From: Spirochaetota bacterium
GTDB taxonomy: Bacteria; Spirochaetota; UBA4802; UB4802
Direction of reading: 5' to 3'
Assembly: GCA_040756435.1 (NCBI GenBank)
Contig: JBFLZD010000015.1
Coordinates: 24,947-62,713 of the forward strand
Length of the DNA: 37,767 nucleotides
This document shows, piece by piece, positions 1-8,544 of the stretch (its first letter is position 1; the number at the start of each line of letters is the position of its first letter). A model generated the notes under the pieces. That model was not told the origin of the DNA, ran no database searches, and was given only the letters and a program-made list of their open reading frames with translations. Made by a program: the position numbers and the translations under genes.

Positions 1-168
1 GATCCGGAATCTCTTCGTCATTTGTCATTCCGGACTCGATCCGGAATCTCTTCGTCATTTGTCATTCCGGACTCGATCCGGAATCTCTTCGTCATTTGTC
101 ATTCCGGACTCGATCCGGAATCTCTTCGTCATTTGTCATTCCGGACTCGATCCGGAATCTCTTCTTCC
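1..168. repeat. 37-bp tandem palindromic repeat, four copies plus a partial
   Basis: A 37-bp unit starting GATCCGGAATC is repeated exactly at 1, 38, 75 and 112, followed by a partial fifth copy from 149 that diverges after about 16 bases. Where two units join, ATTCCGGA and TCCGGAAT form an 8-bp inverted repeat around CTCGA, so the array can fold into serial hairpins. There are no unique spacers, so it is not a CRISPR array. The window begins inside or at the edge of the array, so its true size is unknown. It looks like an intergenic palindromic repeat family and lies downstream of the minus-strand arsR-type gene. Confidence 0.9.
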
Positions 169-181
169 TACCATTGGGATC

Positions 182-260
182 CTGAATCAATCCTGAAATA
201 AATTCAGGACATGGTTCAGGATGACTGGCTGAATCAATCCTGAAATAAATTCAGGACATG
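182..260. repeat. 32-bp direct repeat pair, each with an inner hairpin
   Basis: The same 32 bases occur at 182-213 and 229-260, 47 bp apart. Each copy holds the inverted repeat TCCTGAA-ATAAA-TTCAGGA. The pair lies directly downstream of the minus-strand regulator gene, so in RNA from that strand the hairpins could act in termination or 3'-end protection. No strong U tract follows, so that role is only a possibility. Confidence 0.75.
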
Positions 261-280
261 ACCAAATGACAAATACTAAA

Positions 281-631
281 CTACAATTTTATGCGCTTCG
301 TTTTACTACAACATTGCGCAATCTTAACCTGATGTGCCGCATTAAATTCAATAACTCTATCTACACACCCAATAAAATCTAAAACGCAGGGAGTTTTCAG
401 ATGATAATATACTGTTGTGCCCTGCTTTATATCATACACCAGCCCTGCATTTTTCATCACCGATAAATGTTTGGATACCGTTGACAAGTCTGCACCTACA
501 AGCTGTTGCAGCTCACACACGCATCGGGGTCCTTTTTCAAGCTCCTCCACCATCACAAGTCTACTTGGATGCGCCAGTGCCTTCATGATTGTAGCACGTG
601 TTTCATACTTTTGTCTTAACAGTGGGTCCAT
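281..631 (-). CDS. ArsR/SmtB-family metal-responsive repressor
   Basis: This is a winged-helix repressor of about 116 residues, a normal ArsR/SmtB length. The core reads as a classic ArsR HTH: LAHPSRL, then CVCEL (C37, C39), then DLSTVSKHLSVMKNAGLV as the DNA-reading helix, then the QGTTVYYHL wing. C37-x-C39 sits at the alpha-3 position used for arsenite or soft-metal sensing in the family, and a CC pair lies near the C-terminus. A longer frame reaches 685, but ATG at 631 has an AGGA ribosome site about 9 bases upstream and begins where family members begin. The longer frame would also run through the upstream palindrome. The gene follows an RND efflux operon and shares a 22-bp palindrome with it, so autoregulation plus control of the pump is the natural inference. 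The inducer is unknown. Confidence 0.9.
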   Translation of the reverse strand: MDPLLRQKYETRATIMKALAHPSRLVMVEELEKGPRCVCELQQLVGADLSTVSKHLSVMKNAGLVYDIKQGTTVYYHLKTPCVLDFIGCVDRVIEFNAAHQVKIAQCCSKTKRIKL

Positions 632-666
632 AGCAATATTCCTGTAAATTGATATATAAATTATCT

Positions 667-688
667 TATTTGGCAATATAGCCAAATA
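667..688. promoter_or_regulatory. Putative ArsR-type operator, copy 1
   Basis: The sequence is the palindrome TATTTGGC-N6-GCCAAATA. It lies 36 bp upstream of the regulator start and next to AT-rich TATATT/TATTAT, a possible -10 on the minus strand. The identical 22 bp recur at 7006-7027 in front of the TolC-like gene. That coincidence and the adjacent ArsR-family gene make an autoregulatory operator likely. Confidence 0.8.
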
Positions 689-734
689 TAATATATCTTT
701 CTAAAAATTTTTTTACTAGTGATCCCTCCATGGC

Positions 735-1433
735 TTACAATACTTCATAATACAATTGATTATATTGCTTTAAAAATACAACTAAGCCTTCTTTAACTGA
801 TTGTTTATCATGTGATTGAATTTTGCTTTTAAATTTATCCCATAATATAACTATTTCTTTTACAATGTCCTGTTGTGCTGAATCATTATTATGATTCTTA
901 GCTTGCGCTTGTAATCCTTTCATTATTGTATCGCACTGATTGATCTGATTATCAACACCGTTCCAGTTTCCAGCATTTGCCATAGACACTATCATTTTTA
1001 TACTGGATCGTAAATCAAACATCATGTCAGCTAAGCCTACATTTCCATTAATCTTATGCATTTTAACAAAAAGCATACAATTAGAGCCACAAAACTGAAC
1101 CGCACGTTTTATATTACCTTTTGCAACGTTCTCACGCATTAGCATAAAATTATCTTTTGCCTCATCAAAGTACAAAGCCCATGCCGGGTCATTACTATAT
1201 GGCAAAGGTGGATTATTCTTATACTTTGAAGAAATGGAACCCCATGCCAGTATAATCTGATCAACTTGATCAAGCATTACTTTGTTCAATTTAACATTAG
1301 GTTCCTGTAGCTGCGCACAAAGGGAAAAAACTTTTTTTCGGAATAAACTCAAATCATTATCAAAATCATTTGATCCCAATCCCATGCTAATACTACCTGC
1401 TATTAAAAAACATGTTATCAAAAACTTTTTCAT
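735..1433 (-). CDS. Secreted helical protein of unknown function in the RND operon
   Basis: The protein has 232 residues and I do not recognise its family. It starts with a clear signal peptide (MKKFLITCFLIAGSISMGLG), so the mature part is probably periplasmic. The rest is predominantly helical with scattered Cys, Met and His, including the patch FCGSNCMLFVKMHK around residues 114-127. It is not a c-type cytochrome, as no CxxCH is present. The start has a strong GGAGGA ribosome site. It lies 28 bp downstream of the RND pump gene on the same strand and upstream of the ArsR gene, so it is probably the last structural gene of the efflux operon. A periplasmic metal-binding or chaperone role fits the context but is inferred only from position and residue content. 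Confidence 0.75.
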   Translation of the reverse strand: MKKFLITCFLIAGSISMGLGSNDFDNDLSLFRKKVFSLCAQLQEPNVKLNKVMLDQVDQIILAWGSISSKYKNNPPLPYSNDPAWALYFDEAKDNFMLMRENVAKGNIKRAVQFCGSNCMLFVKMHKINGNVGLADMMFDLRSSIKMIVSMANAGNWNGVDNQINQCDTIMKGLQAQAKNHNNDSAQQDIVKEIVILWDKFKSKIQSHDKQSVKEGLVVFLKQYNQLYYEVL

Positions 1434-1461
1434 AAGTCCTCCATAAATTATTGTACTTTCT

Positions 1462-4400
1462 TCAATTCCTAGTTTTATGCATCATATAATATGCTACTGG
1501 CATAAAGAAGAATGTTAGAAATAATGAGTATATTAACCCACCAATATCTGCTATGGCCATTGGTTGTAATAATTCAGTTCCTTCACCCCATCCCATAGCA
1601 AGAGGCAGTAATCCAAATATACCCACAAAAACTGTCATGAGGATTGGGCGCAAACGAAGCCCTGATGCCAGTATAATAGCTTTTTCTATTGATCCTTCTT
1701 TTTGTTCAAGCTCACGTATGAAAGTTATCAACACTACTCCATGAATAAGTTCCATCCCTGATAAAATTACAACTCCAATCAATACGGTTACTCCAATTGG
1801 CGTATTGGTTAAAAACATAATAACAGAAATTCCTGCCAATGAAAGAGGTATTCGTATTAGTAATAGAAATGGAATGCCAAACGATTCAAATTGAATTGCA
1901 AGAATAACATACGCAAAGAATAATGCCAATGTAATAATGATCAGCAAACTTTTAAAATTTTCACTCATCATTCGTGCCTGAGCACCCATTGATATATTCC
2001 ATCCTGAAGGCAATGAGAAATCACTCAAGCGCTTCTGAATTTCATTGTTTACATCTCCAACACTTTCTCCAACAACCGATGCAGTTACTTTAATAAGCCT
2101 CATCTGATCTATTCGGTCAATTTCTACCGGTCCCTGTGATCGCTCAACTGTACCAATACTGGATATATAAATTGGAAATCCACCAACAGTAAAAAGGGGA
2201 ATATTACCAATGTCAATCTTGCCTTTAAACTGCTCTTCACCTAATACTACACGGACAGGATAATAATACCCACTATCAAAATAATATGTTGCAATTAATC
2301 CATCTATCAGCATTCTTGCTGTGGTAGCTATTTGATTAACAGAAATTCCAAGATCAGACACTTTATCCCTGTTTACCAGTATATGATACTCGGGCTTTGT
2401 TACATCCAGCGAAATATCAATATTTGTTAGCCCTTTTATATCTTTTATTCTGTTGATAATTGACTGTGCAGTTATTGCCATGTCCTTTACAGCAACAGTC
2501 TTTGGTGCTCTAATTTCAACTTCAACATCAAATTCACCTATCTGTCGAATACCTTTCATCTTTGAATGAAAAACCTTTACCTTTGCACCCGGATATCTTG
2601 CAGCTTTTCGCAACTGATCACCATATTTTTCAACAAATTCATCTGTAGTGATTTTTCGTTTATTACCCGGTATTAACTGTATATCCACTTCTCCTTCATT
2701 TGCAACCTCAGAAGTAACAAGCCCCCATATTTTCCCACCTGCCAATGAAAATGCTGTTTCAACATCCGGAAGTTTTAATACTTCATTTTCAATATTTTTT
2801 ACTACCTGAAAGGTTTGTTGCATTGAAGTTCCAATTGGCATTTTAACTTTTGCTGTAATCATGCCATCATCTGCTTTGGGCAAAAATTCAGTACCTACAA
2901 AATTTAAAAAGATTACGCCCAGTATAAAAATCACGATAGTAACAATTAGAATTCTGTAACGGTGTTCAAGAGCAGATTGTAACCTAACCTGATACCATTG
3001 TGTCAGATTATGCATGAACTTATCACGAAGTGGTGCTTTAGACTCTTTTGCAGTATTACTGGTTATTAATGTTTTTGTCATTTCTGGAACAGTAGTAAAT
3101 TCAAATAATAAGCGGTTTGCAAGCATAGGAGTTACAGTCAAAGCTACAAGCATAGAAAAGCCAATTGATAGTGCCACGGTAATAATAAGCTCATGGAATA
3201 GGAGGGATACAAGACCTGGTACCATAAGGAATGGAAGAAATAATGCCATGAATGTAAAAGTAGCAAATGCAAGTGCCACGTTAACCTGATTTGCACCTTC
3301 TTCAATAAAGTTTGCAGCACCCTCTTCCTGTAATCGCGTAATATTTTCAAGAACAACAACAGTTTGATCAAGAATAACCGTAATGGCTATAACCAAGCCA
3401 CCCAATGATAGAATATTAAGAGAATACCCAAGAATATTCATTGAAAAAAAGGTTAACAACAAGGGCAACGGAATAGACAATGTTACAATCAGTATTCTCC
3501 TCCATCCACTTAAGAAAAACCACGTCACCATTATAACCAGTAAGGCCGCAATCACTGCTGCATCTCTTACGCCAGATACGGCTGCACGAATATAATCTGC
3601 CTGGTTATATATAATTTTCATTGATACATCAGATGGTAGTATAGATTGTAATTCTTGAATCTTTTGTTTAATACGCTGCCCAACTTGAACTGTATTAGCA
3701 TTGGCTTGCTTAAAAATTGAAAGTTTTACCCCTTCATGCCCATTCAATCTGGTAATAATGCGCTGTACATCATGTGTATCTATAACCTGTGCAATATCCC
3801 GCAAATAAACATAGCCACCATATTCATCACGTTTCAAAATTACATTTTTTATATCATTGATACTGGTAAACCTGCCCATTGTACGTACGCTAAATTCCTT
3901 GGTTTCGCCAGTTATGCGCCCGGCAGACAATTCAATATTAGCATCCCGGAGAACTTTCATTAACGAATCAACAGTTATTCCCAGAGCTTGCATTTTATGG
4001 GGATTTACGATAACTCTGATTTCCCGTAGCAGACCACCGGTAACTTCCGTACCTGCTGTTCCCTCCACAGTGGCAAAATATTTTTGCAATTCATTTTCCA
4101 CCCATAATCGTAATGAAACAAGATCCATTTTTTGTGATACTACCAGTAAATCTATAACAGGTAGTTGCGAAGGATCAGCTTTTATAATAAGAGGTTCTTC
4201 AGCATCTGCCGGGAGTTTTTTCTTAACAAGCCCCATTTTTGCAGTAACATCCTGATATGCAATATCCCTATCTGCTGCATAATCAAAGTTAACCAGTAGC
4301 GTATATAAGCTATCAGTACACTGTGATTCCAGATAATCCAGATTATCAACTGTAGCCATTCTTGGCTCAATTACTTCAGCAACATTATCCTCAATTTCTT

Positions 4401-4569
4401 CTGGTGTTGCACCACGCCAGGTAACATAAACCTTAACCAGAGGATATGTAATATCAGGAAGCAAATTAACTGGCAATTGAGTAAAACCAAAGATGCCAAT
4501 AACTATCGCCGCAAATATTAATACAGTAATTGCAACCGGCCGTTTTATTGATTCATTAGTTAAATTCAT
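1462..4569 (-). CDS. RND-family inner-membrane efflux pump
   Basis: At 1035 residues this is a full-length AcrB/MexB-like proton-driven transporter. It shows an N-terminal membrane helix (SIKRPVAITVLIFAAIVIGIFGF), a large periplasmic porter loop, a membrane bundle at about 330-550, a second porter loop, and a C-terminal bundle. The TM4 segment reads VILDQTVVVLENI. The first of the two usual proton-relay aspartates is present (D401), but the second is Gln (Q402). In TM10 the usual polar residues are also replaced (GMELIHGVVLITF). The gene follows the adaptor by 15 bp and has a GGCGGA ribosome site. Whether it exports drugs or metals cannot be read directly; the CxC-containing ArsR regulator favours metal or metalloid stress. 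One copy of the AACTATCGCC decamer lies at its 5' end (4501). Confidence 0.95.
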   Translation of the reverse strand: MNLTNESIKRPVAITVLIFAAIVIGIFGFTQLPVNLLPDITYPLVKVYVTWRGATPEEIEDNVAEVIEPRMATVDNLDYLESQCTDSLYTLLVNFDYAADRDIAYQDVTAKMGLVKKKLPADAEEPLIIKADPSQLPVIDLLVVSQKMDLVSLRLWVENELQKYFATVEGTAGTEVTGGLLREIRVIVNPHKMQALGITVDSLMKVLRDANIELSAGRITGETKEFSVRTMGRFTSINDIKNVILKRDEYGGYVYLRDIAQVIDTHDVQRIITRLNGHEGVKLSIFKQANANTVQVGQRIKQKIQELQSILPSDVSMKIIYNQADYIRAAVSGVRDAAVIAALLVIMVTWFFLSGWRRILIVTLSIPLPLLLTFFSMNILGYSLNILSLGGLVIAITVILDQTVVVLENITRLQEEGAANFIEEGANQVNVALAFATFTFMALFLPFLMVPGLVSLLFHELIITVALSIGFSMLVALTVTPMLANRLLFEFTTVPEMTKTLITSNTAKESKAPLRDKFMHNLTQWYQVRLQSALEHRYRILIVTIVIFILGVIFLNFVGTEFLPKADDGMITAKVKMPIGTSMQQTFQVVKNIENEVLKLPDVETAFSLAGGKIWGLVTSEVANEGEVDIQLIPGNKRKITTDEFVEKYGDQLRKAARYPGAKVKVFHSKMKGIRQIGEFDVEVEIRAPKTVAVKDMAITAQSIINRIKDIKGLTNIDISLDVTKPEYHILVNRDKVSDLGISVNQIATTARMLIDGLIATYYFDSGYYYPVRVVLGEEQFKGKIDIGNIPLFTVGGFPIYISSIGTVERSQGPVEIDRIDQMRLIKVTASVVGESVGDVNNEIQKRLSDFSLPSGWNISMGAQARMMSENFKSLLIIITLALFFAYVILAIQFESFGIPFLLLIRIPLSLAGISVIMFLTNTPIGVTVLIGVVILSGMELIHGVVLITFIRELEQKEGSIEKAIILASGLRLRPILMTVFVGIFGLLPLAMGWGEGTELLQPMAIADIGGLIYSLFLTFFFMPVAYYMMHKTRN

Positions 4570-4584
4570 TGCTGTCCGCCTTTG

Positions 4585-5613
4585 TTAAATTTTCTTTTTT
4601 TCAGTATTTCCCTGTTTTTGTTTCATCACTTTTACTTTCATGCCATTTTTACAGTTTTCTTGTCCCAATACAACAAGCTCATCACCAAATGATAATCCCT
4701 GTAGTATTTCAATTTTAGTATTGGACTCTATTCCTGTTATAACAGTCTTCTCCACAGCTTTACCATCTTTTACAATAAATACTTTTTTGTTTCCCTGATA
4801 ATCTAACAATACTGACTCAACAGGAACAACAATGGTTTGGGATTTATGATCTGTGACAAAATCAACAACGCTGGTCATACCAGGTTTTAAAATGGGGTTT
4901 GAAGATATGTTGATTTCAACACCAGCTGTTTTTGACATTGGATTAATACCATATGTGATAATGGATATTCTACCTTTTAATTGTATTTCCTGGCTGTCAT
5001 TTGGCACCCTGACTACTACAGTATTACCAATATGAACTTTTGAAATCAGTTCTTCAGGTAATGACGCCCGTATTATTAATTTGTTCAAATCGGCTATTTC
5101 AACAAGATTTTGTTTTAAACCTACCATTGAACCATTTTCTATTGTTTTTGAAAGAACAGTTCCGCTTACTGGGCTTACACATGGTACTGGTTTGTAAAGA
5201 CTATACGATGACTGGAGCATTTTTTGTGCTTCTTCATATCGAGCTTTTGCTATTTCTTTATTTGATTCGTCTGCATTCTCATATTCCCGCTTAGCAGTAT
5301 TATATTCAAGCTGAGCCTGTCCCAACATGTTTTGAGAATCAACTGGTAGGATATAACATACTATCTGCCCTTCATGGACATACGAACCTTCTTTCACAGA
5401 GAGAGATTTTACAAAACCTTCGGCTGTTGCCTTAACCCATGTATGTGTTTTAGAATCAACATTCCCCAAAACAGAAACATAGCTAAAAATTTCCCCCGGT
5501 TTTACTGTAATTGTTTTAACTGGAATTATCTTTTCTTCTTGCTTTGATTTCTTTTCGCATCCGCTTATAAAAAATAATGCAATAATGACAATAACAATAA
5601 CAAACCGCTTCAT
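4585..5613 (-). CDS. RND membrane-fusion (periplasmic adaptor) lipoprotein
   Basis: The protein has 342 residues and a lipoprotein signal ending in the lipobox ISGC, so it is probably anchored by its lipidated Cys facing the periplasm. It shows the usual HlyD/AcrA order: a lipoyl-like half (GFVKSLSVKEGSYVHEGQIV), a short coiled-coil hairpin at about residues 90-125, the second lipoyl half (SPVSGTVLSKTIENGSMV), a beta-barrel, and a membrane-proximal domain ending in a Lys-rich tail. It bridges the RND pump and the TolC-like channel. Its ribosome site (GGAG) is embedded in the last codons of the upstream channel gene, with only 2 bp between the genes, which implies translational coupling. The short hairpin is typical of adaptors for metal or small-molecule pumps. 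Confidence 0.93.
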   Translation of the reverse strand: MKRFVIVIVIIALFFISGCEKKSKQEEKIIPVKTITVKPGEIFSYVSVLGNVDSKTHTWVKATAEGFVKSLSVKEGSYVHEGQIVCYILPVDSQNMLGQAQLEYNTAKREYENADESNKEIAKARYEEAQKMLQSSYSLYKPVPCVSPVSGTVLSKTIENGSMVGLKQNLVEIADLNKLIIRASLPEELISKVHIGNTVVVRVPNDSQEIQLKGRISIITYGINPMSKTAGVEINISSNPILKPGMTSVVDFVTDHKSQTIVVPVESVLLDYQGNKKVFIVKDGKAVEKTVITGIESNTKIEILQGLSFGDELVVLGQENCKNGMKVKVMKQKQGNTEKKKI

Positions 5614-5615
5614 TT

Positions 5616-6962
5616 TTATTTCTCCTTATCTTTTATAGTTTCTGTACAAAGATATTTCATCTCCTCACAGGCAATATAATAATCTATCAAACCATTTATG
5701 AAAGATAGGTATGCATTATTCCATATAATATGTGCATCAAGAAGTTCAATTGTTGTTAATTTACCTATTTGATATTTTAACTCAGATGCAATGAGTGATT
5801 CACTTGCCAGATCAAGGGCTTTCTGAGTTGTTAATATCCTGTTTTTTCTGTCTTTGAGCATTGCTAAGGCAGCCTGATATCGCACTCCTAATTCTATCTC
5901 GGTTTTTCGTAATGACTCAGTAACCTGATCATACCGTGCATGTGCCTGTTTTATTTCAGTATAAATGCTTCCACCATGAAAAAGGGGCATTGTTGCAATA
6001 AATCCAACATACCAGTTTGGATACCCTGGAAAGAATTTTGATTCTTCTCTATAGTAATTGGCATTAAAATATACTGTTGGCATTAATGTGCTGTATGCCT
6101 GTTCTTTTTCAAAATCAGATTTCTCTTTTAATAATTGCGCAATCTTGAGTTCAGGATGATTTTTGGGAAGTGAGTAACATTGCGATACATCAAAGTAATT
6201 ATCTGGTGGAGGTATCAGTTCATGTTGAGCATATACAGGTTCATCTGTTCCCAGTACCTGCCCCAACATCAAGGCTTTGGAATATGCTAGATTTTTTAAA
6301 TTTTCCAATGCATCTATAGATATGGCCAATTGTGTTTGCACTTTTAAAAGATCTATATTTGTAAGCTTGCCACCTCTATATAATAAATCTGTTATAACTT
6401 TTTGGTTCTGGAGTTTATCGGTCAACTCCTTCTGGATTGTTACTGCATAGTTGCTGCGCAATTGTTCATAAAACGCTTTAGCTATTGTAAGTTTTGTATT
6501 TAAAAGCATAACATCATACTTCGTTATCTCATATTCATAGGCTGTCTTTAATGCCTTAATTTGATAATATTTTTGACCAGAAAAGATTACCTGACTCAAC
6601 ATTACTCCTGCAAAATAGTCTTCAAAACCTGGTCTTTCACCAATCTTTTGCACGCCAGCAATTTCTTTTTGCGTTAATGGGAGCTGATCGTATTTTTTAT
6701 ATACAAGGCTGGCATCAATCTGTGGCAGATATGAGGCAATCATCTGATAATATTTATAACGTACTTCTTCAACTTTATTGTGCTGAAGTTTCAGGTCATT
6801 ATTATTTTTCAATCCTAGAGAAACGCACTCATCAATAGTAAACCGTTTTTCACCAGCAATTGCACTATGAGTTAATACAAAAAAACAGAATACCGTTATA
6901 AAGAAATTTTTTATATATATTTGGCAAATATGTATCAATGACTCATTCAATGTTGTATCCAT
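5616..6962 (-). CDS. TolC-like outer-membrane efflux channel
   Basis: This is an outer-membrane efflux protein of about 448 residues. A signal peptide (NFFITVFCFFVLTHSAIAG) is followed by FTIDECVSLGLKNNNDLKL, the usual start of the first repeat. Two long helical repeats follow, with the second starting near HPELKIAQLLKEKSDFEKEQA. An upstream TTG at 6983 is open in frame, but ATG at 6962 is preferred because GAGGA lies 8-9 bases before it. It is the first gene of the efflux operon, and the shared 22-bp palindrome lies 44 bp upstream, so the whole set is probably derepressed with the ArsR regulator. Confidence 0.93.
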   Translation of the reverse strand: MDTTLNESLIHICQIYIKNFFITVFCFFVLTHSAIAGEKRFTIDECVSLGLKNNNDLKLQHNKVEEVRYKYYQMIASYLPQIDASLVYKKYDQLPLTQKEIAGVQKIGERPGFEDYFAGVMLSQVIFSGQKYYQIKALKTAYEYEITKYDVMLLNTKLTIAKAFYEQLRSNYAVTIQKELTDKLQNQKVITDLLYRGGKLTNIDLLKVQTQLAISIDALENLKNLAYSKALMLGQVLGTDEPVYAQHELIPPPDNYFDVSQCYSLPKNHPELKIAQLLKEKSDFEKEQAYSTLMPTVYFNANYYREESKFFPGYPNWYVGFIATMPLFHGGSIYTEIKQAHARYDQVTESLRKTEIELGVRYQAALAMLKDRKNRILTTQKALDLASESLIASELKYQIGKLTTIELLDAHIIWNNAYLSFINGLIDYYIACEEMKYLCTETIKDKEK

Positions 6963-7005
6963 GCGATAATCCTCAAATGTCAATAAAAATTAACTAAATA
7001 TTTCT

Positions 7006-7027
7006 TATTTGGCAATATAGCCAAATA
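7006..7027. promoter_or_regulatory. Putative ArsR-type operator, copy 2
   Basis: This is an exact 22-bp copy of the palindrome at 667-688 (TATTTGGC-N6-GCCAAATA), located upstream of the TolC-like gene. On the minus strand a TATACT hexamer lies just before it, preceded by TTTTTTAGA. The regulator gene has a similar TTTTTAGA plus AT-rich arrangement in front of its copy. Repression by occlusion of the promoter or early transcribed region is the likely mechanism. Confidence 0.8.
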
Positions 7028-7289
7028 GCCATAGTATATCTAAAAAATTTTCAGGTAAATATTTTTTTATAAAATAATCTTGCTCACATCACTAATTTAT
7101 AAAATAACAAGAGCATAGTATAGAGCAGCATTTCCTGCTATTCACTATTTTTTAATCAGGCATAAATTGTGTTGCAATATACATTTCTTTTTTTATACTG
7201 TTTGTGGCGATAGTTACTGTTCATAAATCCACACATAAGTATTAACTTAAAAATGGAAAGAATATGAATTGCAATTTTATTTACACTAT

Positions 7290-8537
7290 ATGAGAAACAC
7301 CATGAACAAGAAAACTCTTAACTCTCTTACACGATATGCATTTACCATTGTTAAAACAATCATTACCACTATTGGTCCACGCCCATCCTGCTCGGATGAA
7401 TCACACGTAACAGCACGCATATTTGAAATACTGTACAGAGCGTATTGCCACCGGTCACAGCTTCAATCATTTACCACCCATCCTGCTGCTTTTTTAGGAT
7501 TTTTAACGCTGGTGCCATGGATATACAATGCTTCGGTTATATGTTTAATACTGCACTGGTATGGTATAGCAGCACTTGGATTCACTGTTGCAAATATCAT
7601 TGCATCGCATCAATTTATTTTTTACAAAGGCACCTTTGATTTTATGTACCCATCAAAAAAAGGTTACAATGCTATAGGCATTATTAATCCTAAAAAAGAA
7701 GTACGCCAGCAGATCATCATTAGCGGTCATCACGACAGTGCATACGAATTTACGTTTATGCGCACCACACCACGTTTGTATCGCATACGTGTTGCATCAA
7801 TTATTCTTTCCATGGTACTATCGCTTGTTATTGGATGGTTAATTGTTGTTAATGCGTACTGGTGTAATTCACATGCTTTGCACACTATCTTTACGGCAAT
7901 AATTGTGCTGCTTGGTATTGCTAACATGCAGATGCTTTTTTTCAAAAGCAAAAACGCTACACCGGGTGCCGGCGATAATTTAATTGCAAGTGCCATTACC
8001 GTAGTACTGGCTAAATTTTTCGGTAACTATCGCCCGGAATATACCCGTTTAATCTTTGTAAGCTTTGATGGCGAAGAATGCGGCCTTAAAGGCTCAAAAG
8101 CTTTTGCACATGAATACCGCGAGCATATTGGCAGCATGCCAACATATCATTTTAATATAGACAGTTTGTATAAACCAGAACTTATCAAATTTTTGACCAG
8201 CGATGTGAATGGGTTTGTGCCACTTTCAAAAGAATTTGCTTCACAATGTGTGGCAATAGCGCACGGTATAGGTTATCCTGCAAACATATTTGCCATGTAT
8301 CCGGGAACAGGTGCCACTGATGCTGCACCGCTGGCACAGGATGCTATTGCAACAACACTAATAGCACTTCCCACTGAAGTTGAAAAGCAGGAAAGTGTGT
8401 ATCACACCACCAATGATACAGTAGAAAACATACATCCCGATGTTGTGAAAGCAACCATAGAAATAGTTTATAGTGTTATTCACTACCTTGATAAAGAAAT
8501 AAAAGGCTGTTCAATAGTTGCAAATAAAAATCAATGA
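7290..8537 (+). CDS. Membrane-bound M28-family zinc metallopeptidase
   Basis: The metal-binding landmarks of M28 aminopeptidases are all visible in order: GHHDS (His), GAGDN (bridging Asp), DGEECGL (catalytic and ligand Glu), FNIDS (Asp) and YHTTNDT (His). Unusually, hydrophobic segments precede the domain (about residues 65-105) and interrupt it between the first two motifs (VASIILSMVLSLVIGWLIVV and HTIFTAIIVLLGIANMQM), so the protein is membrane-embedded. ATG at 7290 is chosen; a TTG at 7269 is also in frame, and ATG at 7302 is possible. A tiny reading frame (7264-7293, ATG to TGA) overlaps the start and might couple translation. The gene carries one decamer copy (8025), with another in its upstream region (7206). 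The natural substrate is unknown. Confidence 0.88.
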   Translation: MRNTMNKKTLNSLTRYAFTIVKTIITTIGPRPSCSDESHVTARIFEILYRAYCHRSQLQSFTTHPAAFLGFLTLVPWIYNASVICLILHWYGIAALGFTVANIIASHQFIFYKGTFDFMYPSKKGYNAIGIINPKKEVRQQIIISGHHDSAYEFTFMRTTPRLYRIRVASIILSMVLSLVIGWLIVVNAYWCNSHALHTIFTAIIVLLGIANMQMLFFKSKNATPGAGDNLIASAITVVLAKFFGNYRPEYTRLIFVSFDGEECGLKGSKAFAHEYREHIGSMPTYHFNIDSLYKPELIKFLTSDVNGFVPLSKEFASQCVAIAHGIGYPANIFAMYPGTGATDAAPLAQDAIATTLIALPTEVEKQESVYHTTNDTVENIHPDVVKATIEIVYSVIHYLDKEIKGCSIVANKNQ

Positions 8538-8544
8538 TATTTTC

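Noticed and set aside
1-168. Possible CRISPR array
   Set aside because: The 37-bp units are contiguous with no unique spacers, and no cas gene is nearby.
3857-4255. 132-codon plus-strand frame opposite the RND gene
   Set aside because: It is a shadow of a strongly conserved minus-strand gene and has no recognisable domain.
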